DNA from: Pararhizobium antarcticum
GTDB lineage: Bacteria; Pseudomonadota; Alphaproteobacteria; Rhizobiales; Rhizobiaceae
Reading direction: 5' to 3'
DNA: 64,000 nt
NCBI RefSeq assembly: GCF_001885585.1
Contig: NZ_LSRP01000085.1
Span: forward strand, 158,398-222,397
Shown here one piece after another: positions 16,614-24,647 of the stretch. The notes under the pieces were generated by a model, which did no database searches, was not told the DNA's origin, and saw nothing but the letters and a program-made list of their open reading frames with translations. A program made the translations under genes and the position numbers. Each line of letters starts with the position of its first letter. Within the stretch, counting starts at the first letter, position 1.

Positions 16614-17603
16614 TTGGCCGACCTTATCGACGACCGGATTCAGGCTGCATCAGCGCCTGTGGATTATTCCGAGGCGGGCATCTTCCGGCTCGGCCTCAAG
16701 ATCAGCCATCTCAGGCTGATTCTCGCCATTGAGGACCATGGCCAGATCAGCGCGGCGGCGGATTCCCTGAGCATTTCACAACCGGCAGCATCACGCATGC
16801 TCGGCGAAATCGAAAGCATTCTCAAGGCGCCGCTCTGCGCCCGAATCGCGCGCGGCGTCGAACTGACGCAGTACGGCAAGGCGCTGGCGCGGAGGGCGCG
16901 CACCATCTTTCTCGAGCTGCGCGAAACGGCACGCGAGATCAACGAACTGAAAACCGGAAGCGGCGGCTCCGTATCGCTGGGTTCGGTCACCGGTCCGGCG
17001 CTCAATCTCGCCGTGCCGGCCATCCGTCAGGTGTCGACCGCCTATCCCGGCATCGAAATCAACATCCAGATCGAAAACAGCACCGTTCTGGTGCGCGAGC
17101 TTCTGGCGGCCCGGCACGATTTCGTCATCGGGCGCATCCCCGACGACATCAATCCGCGCCTGTTCAATCTGGTCGAGATCGGCGCAGAGGATGTCTGCCT
17201 CATCGTCCGCGAAGGCCATCCGCTGCTGGACAAGGATGTCATCGTTCCTGGCGACCTGCCGGGCTATGACTGGGTCTTCCAGCCGCAGGGAACCCTGCTG
17301 CGCCGGGCAGTCGAGGACAGCTTCCTGTCGGCGGGCGTGCCCCTGCCCTCGACGATCATCAACACCTCGTCGATCATCCTGACGATCTCGATCGTGTGCA
17401 ACACCAATGCGGTTGCCCCTGTCGCCCGCGATGTCGCGAACCTGATCTCCGGCAATGGAAGCCAGGCTGGCCAGATCCGGGTTCTGCCGACGACGTTCGA
17501 CATCCAGATCCGCCCCTACAGCCTGATCACCGCCAAGGGACGGGCTTTGCCGCCCAGTGCCAAGCTGCTCTACGACCTGATCCTCAAGCAGAGCACCGCA
17601 TGA
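16614..17603 (+). CDS. gbpR: LysR-type regulator, GbpR-like
   Basis: A 329-residue LysR-family activator. The winged helix lies near residues 20-80 (DHGQISAAADSLSISQPAAS then RIARGVELTQYGKAL), followed by a periplasmic-binding-like effector domain. It is divergent from the chvE-like gene, as gbpR is in Agrobacterium. There it controls chvE in response to arabinose, galactose and related sugars. The same role is inferred here. I chose the TTG at 16614 with AGGGGAG at 16602-16608. The spacing is short, and a GTG at 16608 lies within that site. The frame is open much further upstream (to 16380), but that stretch is the AT-rich control region. Confidence 0.88.
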   Translation: MADLIDDRIQAASAPVDYSEAGIFRLGLKISHLRLILAIEDHGQISAAADSLSISQPAASRMLGEIESILKAPLCARIARGVELTQYGKALARRARTIFLELRETAREINELKTGSGGSVSLGSVTGPALNLAVPAIRQVSTAYPGIEINIQIENSTVLVRELLAARHDFVIGRIPDDINPRLFNLVEIGAEDVCLIVREGHPLLDKDVIVPGDLPGYDWVFQPQGTLLRRAVEDSFLSAGVPLPSTIINTSSIILTISIVCNTNAVAPVARDVANLISGNGSQAGQIRVLPTTFDIQIRPYSLITAKGRALPPSAKLLYDLILKQSTA

Positions 17604-17659
17604 CCAGCCCCGCATAATGCTGTTGTGTTTTGACGGGCGATCTCTCAGCGGAGTCAAAG

Positions 17660-18133
17660 ATGTTCGGAATGTCGGTTTTCCAGTCCGTTCTGGAACGATT
17701 GAAAGCGGAAGAGGAGAACTCGGAAGCCGAAGACCCGGCCGAAAACGAGCCGGTTCGCGGGGTCCGTGGCCTTGGTCAGGGCTTTGTTTCCACCCTTGAC
17801 CAGAAAGGCCTGAATGATCAGGCGCTGGTGCACCGCGCCTATTTCGACAATGCCGGCGAGGACATGCTGGCACCACCACAACCGATTGCCGAACCTGTCA
17901 TGCCCGATCATCTGGCGCGGACGCGACCGCAGGAGATTGCCGCCGACCTGGCGTTCACGGATGACGAGACACCGGCCAGCCTGACCGCCAAGCGCCGCGC
18001 CTTTGCCACCCGGAATCATCCGGACCGGCACCCGGTGCTGTTCCGTCAGAATGCGACGACGCGCATGAAGATCGCCAATATGCTGATCGATGAGGCCTTG
18101 CGACGGATCAACATCCTGCAGAGGCTCGCCTAG
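17660..18133 (+). CDS. small protein with a J-domain-like C-terminus
   Basis: A 157-residue acidic protein. Its last 50 residues read as a shortened J-domain: a basic helix (LTAKRRAFATRN), the HPD tripeptide, then a second helix (RMKIANMLIDEALRRI). HPD is what J-proteins use to stimulate DnaK. The rest is Glu/Pro-rich and has no recognised domain, and the usual Gly/Phe and zinc-finger regions of DnaJ are absent. I chose ATG 17660 because GGAG lies six bases upstream. The stop overlaps by four bases the convergent small membrane protein gene. The J-like call is from pattern only. If true, this is a specialised DnaK helper. Confidence 0.6.
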   Translation: MFGMSVFQSVLERLKAEEENSEAEDPAENEPVRGVRGLGQGFVSTLDQKGLNDQALVHRAYFDNAGEDMLAPPQPIAEPVMPDHLARTRPQEIAADLAFTDDETPASLTAKRRAFATRNHPDRHPVLFRQNATTRMKIANMLIDEALRRINILQRLA

Positions 18134-18402
18134 ATCCGATCGTCCGGCTTGGCTTCCTGACCATCGACCGGGTCCGGTGATGCAGCGTCTGCTTTCGCCT
18201 CTTCGGTCACCAGCGGCTTCGGCTTGAAGAAGATCAGCAGCGTGCAGGCCGTGTAGGTGGTCACCGCGAGAAAGATCATCCCCCAGGTATTTTCGTTGTT
18301 GCGAAACTCCACCGCAGTCCAAAAGCCGCAAAGCGCGATGATCAGAAGCCGGATCCAGAGCGGACGGTAGAATGGATGATCCGGATCGATGAGCTTGATC
18401 AT
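18130..18402 (-). CDS. small membrane protein of unknown function
   Basis: A 90-residue protein with two hydrophobic helices (WIRLLIIALCGFWTAVEF and MIFLAVTTYTACTLLIFF) and a charged C-terminal tail ending GQEAKPDDRI, probably cytoplasmic. It starts MIKLIDPDHPFYRP at ATG 18402 with AGGGATACC upstream. The frame extends further to 18462 without a ribosome site. I do not recognise a named family, though similar short two-helix proteins are common in rhizobia. It ends inside the stop region of the convergent J-like gene. Confidence 0.65.
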   Translation of the reverse strand: MIKLIDPDHPFYRPLWIRLLIIALCGFWTAVEFRNNENTWGMIFLAVTTYTACTLLIFFKPKPLVTEEAKADAASPDPVDGQEAKPDDRI

Positions 18403-18514
18403 AAAGGTATCCCTGCTAGAAAAGTCGATGACAGGACTGTGAAAGCCTGCCTTGGTCTGCATATCCTTATGGCTAAAAAGATGGCGACCGCAAGCGCATT
18501 AGGCTTTTGACCGC

Positions 18515-18543
18515 TTGACGCGCCCGCAAGAAATGGAATAAAT
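18515..18543 (+). promoter_or_regulatory. predicted promoter of iolG
   Basis: TTGACG at 18515-18520, 17 bases, ATAAAT at 18538-18543. The -10 lies inside the GGAA-N6-TTCC box, as expected for a repressible promoter. The leader to the ATG is about 220 bases. Confidence 0.5.
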
Positions 18544-18548
18544 ATTCC
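18535..18548 (+). promoter_or_regulatory. IolR-type operator
   Basis: GGAATAAATATTCC, a perfect GGAA-N6-TTCC palindrome. This is the motif reported for the RpiR-family inositol repressor IolR of Sinorhizobium. It overlaps the predicted -10 of the inositol dehydrogenase gene. No iolR gene is in this window. Confidence 0.7.
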
Positions 18549-18767
18549 GAAAATAACAAATATTACTCTTTTGTTCCGACCGTAGGCCAATGATCGGGAG
18601 ACCAGGAGAGTTTTGGGAGACGACACGGCATCGGCCGCAGCCAGCGACAAGTCCGAAGCCTGAACACCATTCACAACCAGCGTGGCCCTTGTCCACGACG
18701 CCTTTGCGGGGTGAGCGGCATCACCGCGTTCTTTGCAGCCTTTGCTGCCCTTCGAAAGAGATGAAAG

Positions 18768-19760
18768 ATGACAGTCAGATTTGGTCTTCTCGGCGCCGGA
18801 CGTATCGGCAAGGTCCACGCCAAGGCCGTCAGCGCCAATGCGGATGCCGTGCTGGTGGCCGTCGCCGATGCTTTTCCGGAAGCCGCAAACGCCATTGCCA
18901 AGACCTATGGCTGCGCCGTTCGCACCATTGAAGAGATCGAGACATCCAAGGACATCGATGCGGTCGTCATCTGCACGCCGACTGATACCCATGCCGACCT
19001 GATCGAGCGCTTCGCGCGCGCCGGCAAGGCGATCTTCTGCGAAAAACCGATCGATCTCGACGTCGACCGTGTCCGCGCCTGCATGAAGGTTGTCGCGGAG
19101 ACCAAGGGCAAGCTGATGGTCGGCTTCAACCGCCGCTTCGATCCGCATTTCATGGCGGTGCGCAAGGCGATCGACGACGGCAAGATCGGCGATGTCGAGA
19201 TGGTCACCATCACGTCGCGCGATCCGGGTGCGCCGCCGGTCGACTACATCAAGCGCTCCGGCGGCATCTTCCGCGACATGACCATCCATGACTTCGACAT
19301 GGCCCGCTTCCTGCTCGGCGAAGAGGTCGTGTCGGTGTTTGCCACGGCCGCCGTGCTGGTCGATCCCGAGATCGGCAAGGCTGGCGACTACGACAGCGTT
19401 TCGGTCATCCTCCAGACCAAGACGGGCAAGCAGGCGATTATCTCGAACTCGCGCCGCGCCACCTATGGCTACGACCAGCGCATCGAAGTGCACGGCTCCA
19501 AGGGTGTCGTCTCGGCCGAAAATCAGCGTCCGGTATCGATCGAGATCGCCAATGGCGATGGCTACACCCGCCCGCCGCTGCACGACTTTTTCATGACCCG
19601 CTACACCGAGGCCTATGCCAACGAAATCGCCAGTTTCATCTCGGCGATTGAAAAAGGCACCGCGATCACGCCATCGGGCGCCGACGGCCTTGCAGCGCTG
19701 ACCCTCGCCGATGCCGCCGTGACCTCGGTTCAGGAAAAGAAGCTGATTGCGGTCGGCTGA
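18768..19760 (+). CDS. iolG: myo-inositol 2-dehydrogenase
   Basis: Gfo/Idh/MocA-family enzyme of 330 residues (often idhA in rhizobia) that oxidises myo-inositol to 2-keto-myo-inositol with NAD+, the first step of inositol catabolism. The Rossmann motif GLLGAGRIGKVHAKA is at residues 6-20, the conserved lysine is in CEKPIDLD near 97, and the DMTIHDFDMARFLLG block near 170 holds the catalytic Asp and His. Length is normal. It is monocistronic here, between an IolR-type operator upstream and a bidirectional hairpin downstream. In rhizobia idhA often lies apart from iolCDEB, as appears to be the case here. Confidence 0.93.
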   Translation: MTVRFGLLGAGRIGKVHAKAVSANADAVLVAVADAFPEAANAIAKTYGCAVRTIEEIETSKDIDAVVICTPTDTHADLIERFARAGKAIFCEKPIDLDVDRVRACMKVVAETKGKLMVGFNRRFDPHFMAVRKAIDDGKIGDVEMVTITSRDPGAPPVDYIKRSGGIFRDMTIHDFDMARFLLGEEVVSVFATAAVLVDPEIGKAGDYDSVSVILQTKTGKQAIISNSRRATYGYDQRIEVHGSKGVVSAENQRPVSIEIANGDGYTRPPLHDFFMTRYTEAYANEIASFISAIEKGTAITPSGADGLAALTLADAAVTSVQEKKLIAVG

Positions 19761-19783
19761 ACCGCGTCATTTGTCAAAAACAA

Positions 19784-19814
19784 CACGATGCCGGGTCTCC
19801 GATCCGGCATCGTG
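19784..19814. terminator. shared terminator between iolG and the ROK gene
   Basis: CACGATGCCGG and CCGGCATCGTG form an 11-bp perfect stem with a 9-base loop. On the minus strand it is followed by GTTGTTTTTGAC, so it best serves the ROK gene, but its position suits both convergent genes. Confidence 0.8.
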
Positions 19815-19817
19815 CCG

Positions 19818-21065
19818 TCAGGCTTCCTGGCGGAGCGCACCCATGCTGCCGGAAACGAGACGCAAGGCAGCGATATCGTGATCGATATCGGTCAATGCCC
19901 GGTCGAGATGCCCGTCGAAGACAAGCCGCTGCTCGTCGAAGATGATCGAGATTTCAGGAGGGCCCTGCTGGCGCACCTGATGGGACTGGGCCAGGCCTTC
20001 ATCAATGCCTTTTTGCAGAAGCTCGAAATACCGCGTTCCCGGGCCGGTGATGAAGATCGGCATGCGATCGTAGAGGCTGAGCATGCGCGACAGGCCATTG
20101 CCAAGCGCGATACCGGCCTGCCGGAAAGCATAACCGGCCATACGATTGCCCTGCCGGGCACTGACGGCGATCTTGTCCATCTCTGCCAGAGGCACGAATT
20201 TCGCAGGGATGGTATCCGGCGGCACTTCGAAGGCCGTGCGCAGAATGCCGTAGAACCCTGCCGCAGCCTCGATGCAGCCATTCGAACCGCAGCGACAAAG
20301 CCCGGCACTGGGCGAGTGCAGCATATGGCCGAAATTCGGGGCCGTGACCTCCAGTTCCCCGGCGCGATCCTTGCGCGCCACGCCGACGCCGATGCTATGG
20401 CCGAGCGACAGTGCCGCCAGCGCCCGGAAAGGCGCCTCGCCCGATTTGTCGGCCCGCAGACCGAGCGCCTGTGCCACCAGCAAGGTCTCGTTGTTGAGCG
20501 AAACCTTGGCCGGCCAGGCCGGCTGCAGCAGCGCTGCGAAATCGATCACTTCGCTGCCAAACACCGGCGACCAGACAAGGCGTGGCCGGGCGCTATCGAC
20601 AATGCCCTTGCTGCTGATCGAAATCGCCAGGACCTGGGCCTTTTCGAGCCGGGAGCGCAACACGAGGCGATCGAGCGAATCCAGCAGGCTGCGCACGAAA
20701 TCCGTCGTGCCGGCAACGCCGTGATTGCGCGGCTCCTCGAACCGGTCGATCAGTGTGCCGCTGTAGTCGATCATCGAATACTGCACGATGTCGGACGAAA
20801 TACGCACGACGATCAGGTAGCCGCAGTCGCGCCGCTGCGAAAAGAAGACGCGCGGTCGCCCGCGGCCGCTATGCGGCGGCTGTTCGGATTTCTCGATGAC
20901 GTGGGCACGTTCGAGTTCGGCAGTGATGACCGACACCGTCGCGGAGGCAAGGCCGGTCTGCGCCGAGATGTCGGTATGCGACAGCGGGCCGGATCGCCGC
21001 AGCGCCGAGAGCACCAGCGCGCTGTTCTGCTGACGCACCAGTTCAGTGCTGGATTTCATCAGCAT
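19818..21065 (-). CDS. ROK-family transcriptional repressor (XylR-like)
   Basis: A 415-residue ROK regulator. An N-terminal winged helix (GPLSHTDISAQTGLASATVSVITAELE, about residues 30-55) is followed by a sugar-kinase-like domain with the zinc motif CRCGSNGCIE near residue 265 and the GPGTRYFELLQ stretch of the family. It is divergent from the xylose-type ABC genes. A perfect 9-3-9 palindrome in the shared intergenic region is its likely operator. Binding of D-xylose, or a derivative, would release repression. Effector identity is inferred from the neighbouring transporter only. Confidence 0.87.
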   Translation of the reverse strand: MLMKSSTELVRQQNSALVLSALRRSGPLSHTDISAQTGLASATVSVITAELERAHVIEKSEQPPHSGRGRPRVFFSQRRDCGYLIVVRISSDIVQYSMIDYSGTLIDRFEEPRNHGVAGTTDFVRSLLDSLDRLVLRSRLEKAQVLAISISSKGIVDSARPRLVWSPVFGSEVIDFAALLQPAWPAKVSLNNETLLVAQALGLRADKSGEAPFRALAALSLGHSIGVGVARKDRAGELEVTAPNFGHMLHSPSAGLCRCGSNGCIEAAAGFYGILRTAFEVPPDTIPAKFVPLAEMDKIAVSARQGNRMAGYAFRQAGIALGNGLSRMLSLYDRMPIFITGPGTRYFELLQKGIDEGLAQSHQVRQQGPPEISIIFDEQRLVFDGHLDRALTDIDHDIAALRLVSGSMGALRQEA

Positions 21066-21154
21066 TGCGCATTTCCGTTCACCCTGGAGATTTCAAACAC
21101 ATGCCCCTCCCAAAGCATCTGTTCATCGGCAAAACAAGACGTGACAAGCCTTGT

Positions 21155-21183
21155 TGACAGCCCTTTAAAACTCTGACATCTAT
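21155..21183 (+). promoter_or_regulatory. predicted promoter of xylFHG
   Basis: TTGACA at 21155-21160 is a perfect -35. Seventeen bases later CATCTA (21178-21183) could be the -10. The ROK-type palindrome starts at the next base. Confidence 0.5.
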
Positions 21184-21204
21184 TTTCTCGACTGTCGAGA
21201 AAAA
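21184..21204 (+). promoter_or_regulatory. ROK/XylR-type operator upstream of xylF
   Basis: TTTTCTCGA, CTG, TCGAGAAAA: a perfect 9-bp inverted repeat immediately downstream of the predicted -10 and about 105 bases before the xylF ATG. The location is right for steric repression by the divergent ROK protein. Confidence 0.7.
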
Positions 21205-21308
21205 AGTCTTCACACAATGTGACGCTGATCTCGGTGGTGTTTTTCGGTTGACCGGTGGGTCGTGCGGGAGGTTCGCGCGGGCGGTCAGCAGTCTCTTGGG
21301 AGGACTAC

Positions 21309-22349
21309 ATGAAAACAGTTTTGAAGCTGATGGCAGGGGCTGCCATCATCGTTTCCTTGCACTCCGTCGCGATGGCCAAGGATCTCACAATCGCCGTATC
21401 CTGGTCCAATTTCCAGGAAGAGCGCTGGAAGACGGACGAAGCCGCCATCAAGGCTGCCCTCGAAGCATCCGGCGACAAGTACATTTCGGCTGACGCACAG
21501 GCTTCGGCCGCAAAGCAGCTGACCGACATTGAATCGCTGATCGCCCAGGGCGCAAACGCCATCATCGTTCTGGCGCAGGATTCGGAAGCCATCGGCCCGG
21601 CCATTGAAAAGGCTGCAGCAGAAGGCATTCCGGTCGTCGGTTATGACCGCCTGATTGAAAATCCGGCTGCCTACTACATCACCTTCGACAACAAGGAAGT
21701 CGGCCGCATGCAGGCTGCCGAAGTCATGAAGGTCAAGCCGGAAGGCAACTATGTCTTCATCAAGGGCGCATCGACCGATCCGAACGCCGACTTCCTGTTC
21801 TCTGGACAGATGGAAGTGCTGAAGGAAGCCATGGACGCCGGCAAGATCGTGAATGTCGGCGAAGCCTATACGGACGGCTGGAAGCCTGAAGTTGCCCAGA
21901 AGAACATGGAACAGTTCCTGACTGCGAACGACAACAAGGTCGACGCGGTTGTTTCGTCGAACGACGGCATGGCCGGCGGCGTCGTTGCAGCGCTGGAAGC
22001 CCAGGGTCTTGCAGGCGGAGTACCGGTATCGGGCCAGGACGGCGACAAGGCCGCTCTGAACCGCGTTGCTCTCGGCACGCAGACCGTTTCGGTCTGGAAG
22101 GATTCGCGCGAACTCGGCAAGAAGGCTGGCGAAATCGCCGTCGCTCTGGCCGGCGGCGCCGCGATGGATGCCATCGAAGGCAACGTGAAGTTTGCCGGTG
22201 GCCCGAAGGCTGTCGAGATGAACTCGTTCTTCATCGCGCCGCAGCCGATCACCAAGGACAATCTGAACGTCGTCCTCGACGCCGGCTGGATCTCCAAGGA
22301 AGAAACCTGCCAGGGCGTCAAGGCTGGAACGGTCGCTGTCTGCGATTAA
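21309..22349 (+). CDS. xylF: D-xylose-type periplasmic binding protein
   Basis: A 346-residue periplasmic binding protein with a signal peptide ([17 protein letters not shown], cleavage after VAMA). It resembles E. coli XylF in the [14 protein letters not shown] start, the [20 protein letters not shown] core and the [24 protein letters not shown] hinge region. It should capture D-xylose for the permease and ATPase encoded next. ATG 21309 is preceded by GGGAGGACTAC and starts the signal peptide, so the longer open frame from 21255 is not used. An 11-bp hairpin follows the gene. Confidence 0.92.
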   Translation: MKTVLKLMAGAAIIVSLHSVAMAKDLTIAVSWSNFQEERWKTDEAAIKAALEASGDKYISADAQASAAKQLTDIESLIAQGANAIIVLAQDSEAIGPAIEKAAAEGIPVVGYDRLIENPAAYYITFDNKEVGRMQAAEVMKVKPEGNYVFIKGASTDPNADFLFSGQMEVLKEAMDAGKIVNVGEAYTDGWKPEVAQKNMEQFLTANDNKVDAVVSSNDGMAGGVVAALEAQGLAGGVPVSGQDGDKAALNRVALGTQTVSVWKDSRELGKKAGEIAVALAGGAAMDAIEGNVKFAGGPKAVEMNSFFIAPQPITKDNLNVVLDAGWISKEETCQGVKAGTVAVCD

Positions 22350-22384
22350 TCCGCACCTGACCATGGGGCTGTAACCTCCGAACG

Positions 22385-22416
22385 AAGCGCCGCAGCGACA
22401 CCGTTGCGGCGCTTCT
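22385..22416 (+). other. stable hairpin between xylF and xylH
   Basis: GAAGCGCCGCA and TGCGGCGCTTC form an 11-bp perfect stem with a 10-base loop. There is no T-run. It probably protects xylF mRNA from 3' decay or partly terminates. Confidence 0.7.
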
Positions 22417-22463
22417 CGGATGGGCAGCACCTTGAACAAGAATAAAGGGGGAGTACCCGGGAC

Positions 22464-23777
22464 ATGGCAAACAAAACCATTGCCGCACCTGCCAGCAGCA
22501 CGCTCAAAACCCAGGGGACTGCCCTTCAGCGGTTCCTGCAGGCAACCGAGATCGACACCCGACTTCTCGGCATGGTCGGCGCGCTGCTTCTGATCTGGAT
22601 CGGTTTTGAAATTTCAACCGGCGGCCTGTTTCTCACGCCGCGCAACCTGTGGAACCTGACCGTTCAGGCCTCATCGGTTTCCGTCATGGCGACGGGCATG
22701 GTGCTGGTCATCGTTACCCGCAATATCGACCTTTCGGTCGGCTCGATCCTCGGCTTCGTCGGCATGATCATGGCGATCACCCAGGCCAGGATTTTGCCCC
22801 CGCTGATCGGTTTCGACAATCCGGCGACCTGGGTCATCGCACTCACGATCGGTATTTTGCTCGGCGCAGCCATTGGCGCGTTTCAGGGCATGATTATCGC
22901 CTTTTTGAGCGTTCCGGCCTTCATTGTCACCCTGGGCGGCCTGCTGATCTGGCGCGCTGCGGCCTTCCTCGTCATCAGCGGCGCCACGGTTGCGCCGATG
23001 GATACCAAGTTCCGCATCATGGGCGGTGGCGCGGATGGCTCGATCGGCGCCACGGCAAGCTGGGTGGTGGGCGTCATCGCCTGCGTTGCCATCGTGCTGT
23101 CGATCGTCAATTCCCGCAAACAGCGCAAGCGCTTCGGCTTTCCGCTGCGTCCGAAATGGGCAGAATATTTCCTGTCCATCACCGGCTGCGTCGGGGTTCT
23201 CGGTGCCGTCTGGGTGCTGAACAGCTATTACATGCCCGTCAATCTTGCCAAGCGATATGCGGAACTCAACAACATTGCATGGCCCGAAGGCGGCCTGCAG
23301 ATTCCGCTCGGCATTGCCGTTCCGGTTCTGATGGCTGTCGGCATCGCCATTGCCATGAGCTTCCTGACGACGCGCACCCGCTTTGGCCGCTACGTCTTTG
23401 CGATCGGCGGCAATCCCGAAGCGGCCGAACTTGCCGGCATCAAGACCCGCTGGGTCACGGTGCGCATCTTTGCACTGATGGGCGCACTCTGCGCGATCGC
23501 AGCAGCGATTTCCACGGCACGCCTCAACGCCGCCACCAATGCGCAGGGCACGCTTGACGAACTCTATACGATCGCGGCGGCCGTCATCGGCGGCACCTCG
23601 CTTGCCGGCGGCGTCGGCACGATCGCCGGTGCTGTTATCGGCGCCATCGTCATGCAATCGCTGCAATCCGGCATGGTCCTGCTGCGTGTCGATACGCCGC
23701 TGCAAAGCATCGTCATCGGCATCGTCCTGGTCATGGCCGTCTGGCTCGACACCGTTTATCGCGGCCGGGCGAAGTAG
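22464..23777 (+). CDS. xylH: xylose-type ABC transporter permease
   Basis: A 437-residue inner-membrane permease with about ten to twelve hydrophobic helices and the CUT2 hallmark [19 protein letters not shown] near residue 90. The second-half [16 protein letters not shown] loop that couples to the ATPase is also present. Length and pattern match XylH-type permeases. A ribosome site AAAGGGGGAGTACCCGGGAC precedes the ATG. It lies between the binding protein and the ATPase and is predicted to import D-xylose. Confidence 0.92.
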   Translation: MANKTIAAPASSTLKTQGTALQRFLQATEIDTRLLGMVGALLLIWIGFEISTGGLFLTPRNLWNLTVQASSVSVMATGMVLVIVTRNIDLSVGSILGFVGMIMAITQARILPPLIGFDNPATWVIALTIGILLGAAIGAFQGMIIAFLSVPAFIVTLGGLLIWRAAAFLVISGATVAPMDTKFRIMGGGADGSIGATASWVVGVIACVAIVLSIVNSRKQRKRFGFPLRPKWAEYFLSITGCVGVLGAVWVLNSYYMPVNLAKRYAELNNIAWPEGGLQIPLGIAVPVLMAVGIAIAMSFLTTRTRFGRYVFAIGGNPEAAELAGIKTRWVTVRIFALMGALCAIAAAISTARLNAATNAQGTLDELYTIAAAVIGGTSLAGGVGTIAGAVIGAIVMQSLQSGMVLLRVDTPLQSIVIGIVLVMAVWLDTVYRGRAK

Positions 23778-23790
23778 AGGAGTTCGAACA

Positions 23791-24576
23791 ATGACACAAC
23801 ACCGCACTCCGCTCGTCGAGATGAAGAACATCTCCATCTCCTTCGGCGGTATCCATGCCGTCGACAACGCCTCGGTCGATCTCTACCCGGGTGAAGTCGT
23901 GGCCCTTCTCGGCCACAATGGCGCCGGCAAGTCGACCCTGATCAAGATCCTGTCCGGCGCCTACAAGCGCGACAACGGCGAAATTCTGATCAATGGCGAG
24001 CCGGTCCAGATCAGCAATCCGCGCGACGCCAAGGGCTACGGCATCGAGACGATCTACCAGACGCTCGCCGTCGCCGACAATGTCGATGCCGCCGCAAACC
24101 TCTATCTCGGCCGCGAACTGCGCACCCCCTGGGGCACGCTGGACGATGTCGCGATGGAAGCAAAGGCCCGCGAAGTCATGGGCCGCCTCAACCCGAACTT
24201 CCGCCGCTTCAAGGAGCCGGTCAAGGCACTCTCCGGCGGTCAGCGCCAGTCCGTCGCCATTGCCCGCGCCATCCTGTTCGACGCCCGCATCCTGATCATG
24301 GACGAGCCGACGGCAGCGCTTGGACCGCAGGAAACGGCGCAGGTCGGCGAGTTGATCAAGCAGCTGAAGCGCGAAGGCATCGGCATCTTCCTGATCAGCC
24401 ATGACATCCACGACGTCTTCGACCTCGCCGACCGCGTGTCCGTGATGAAGAACGGCCAGGTCGTCGGTCACGCCCGCACGCAGGACGTCACCAAGGATGA
24501 AGTGCTCGGCATGATCATTCTCGGCAAGGTTCCACCCGGCGCAATCGCCGGTCCTGGCGCCATGCAGACCGCCTGA
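23791..24576 (+). CDS. xylG: sugar ABC transporter ATPase, single-domain
   Basis: A 261-residue ATPase with Walker [10 protein letters not shown] (near 38), signature [14 protein letters not shown], Walker [12 protein letters not shown] and switch His in FLISHDIHD. Unlike E. coli XylG, which has two fused ATPase domains of about 500 residues, this protein has only one. It should therefore act as a homodimer, as rhizobial FrcA-type proteins do. ATG 23791 is preceded by GAGGAG. It begins 13 bases after the permease stop and ends the operon. Confidence 0.9.
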   Translation: MTQHRTPLVEMKNISISFGGIHAVDNASVDLYPGEVVALLGHNGAGKSTLIKILSGAYKRDNGEILINGEPVQISNPRDAKGYGIETIYQTLAVADNVDAAANLYLGRELRTPWGTLDDVAMEAKAREVMGRLNPNFRRFKEPVKALSGGQRQSVAIARAILFDARILIMDEPTAALGPQETAQVGELIKQLKREGIGIFLISHDIHDVFDLADRVSVMKNGQVVGHARTQDVTKDEVLGMIILGKVPPGAIAGPGAMQTA

Positions 24577-24595
24577 TAGAGATCAATCCAAAAGC

Positions 24596-24619
24596 CCTCT
24601 TCCCGATTTCGGGGAGAGG
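24596..24619 (+). terminator. terminator of the xylFHG operon
   Basis: CCTCTTCCCG, loop ATTT, CGGGGAGAGG, followed by TTTC. Located 20 bases after the ATPase stop. Confidence 0.75.
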
Positions 24620-24647
24620 TTTCAGGCCAGCGTGCAGGCATGCACCG

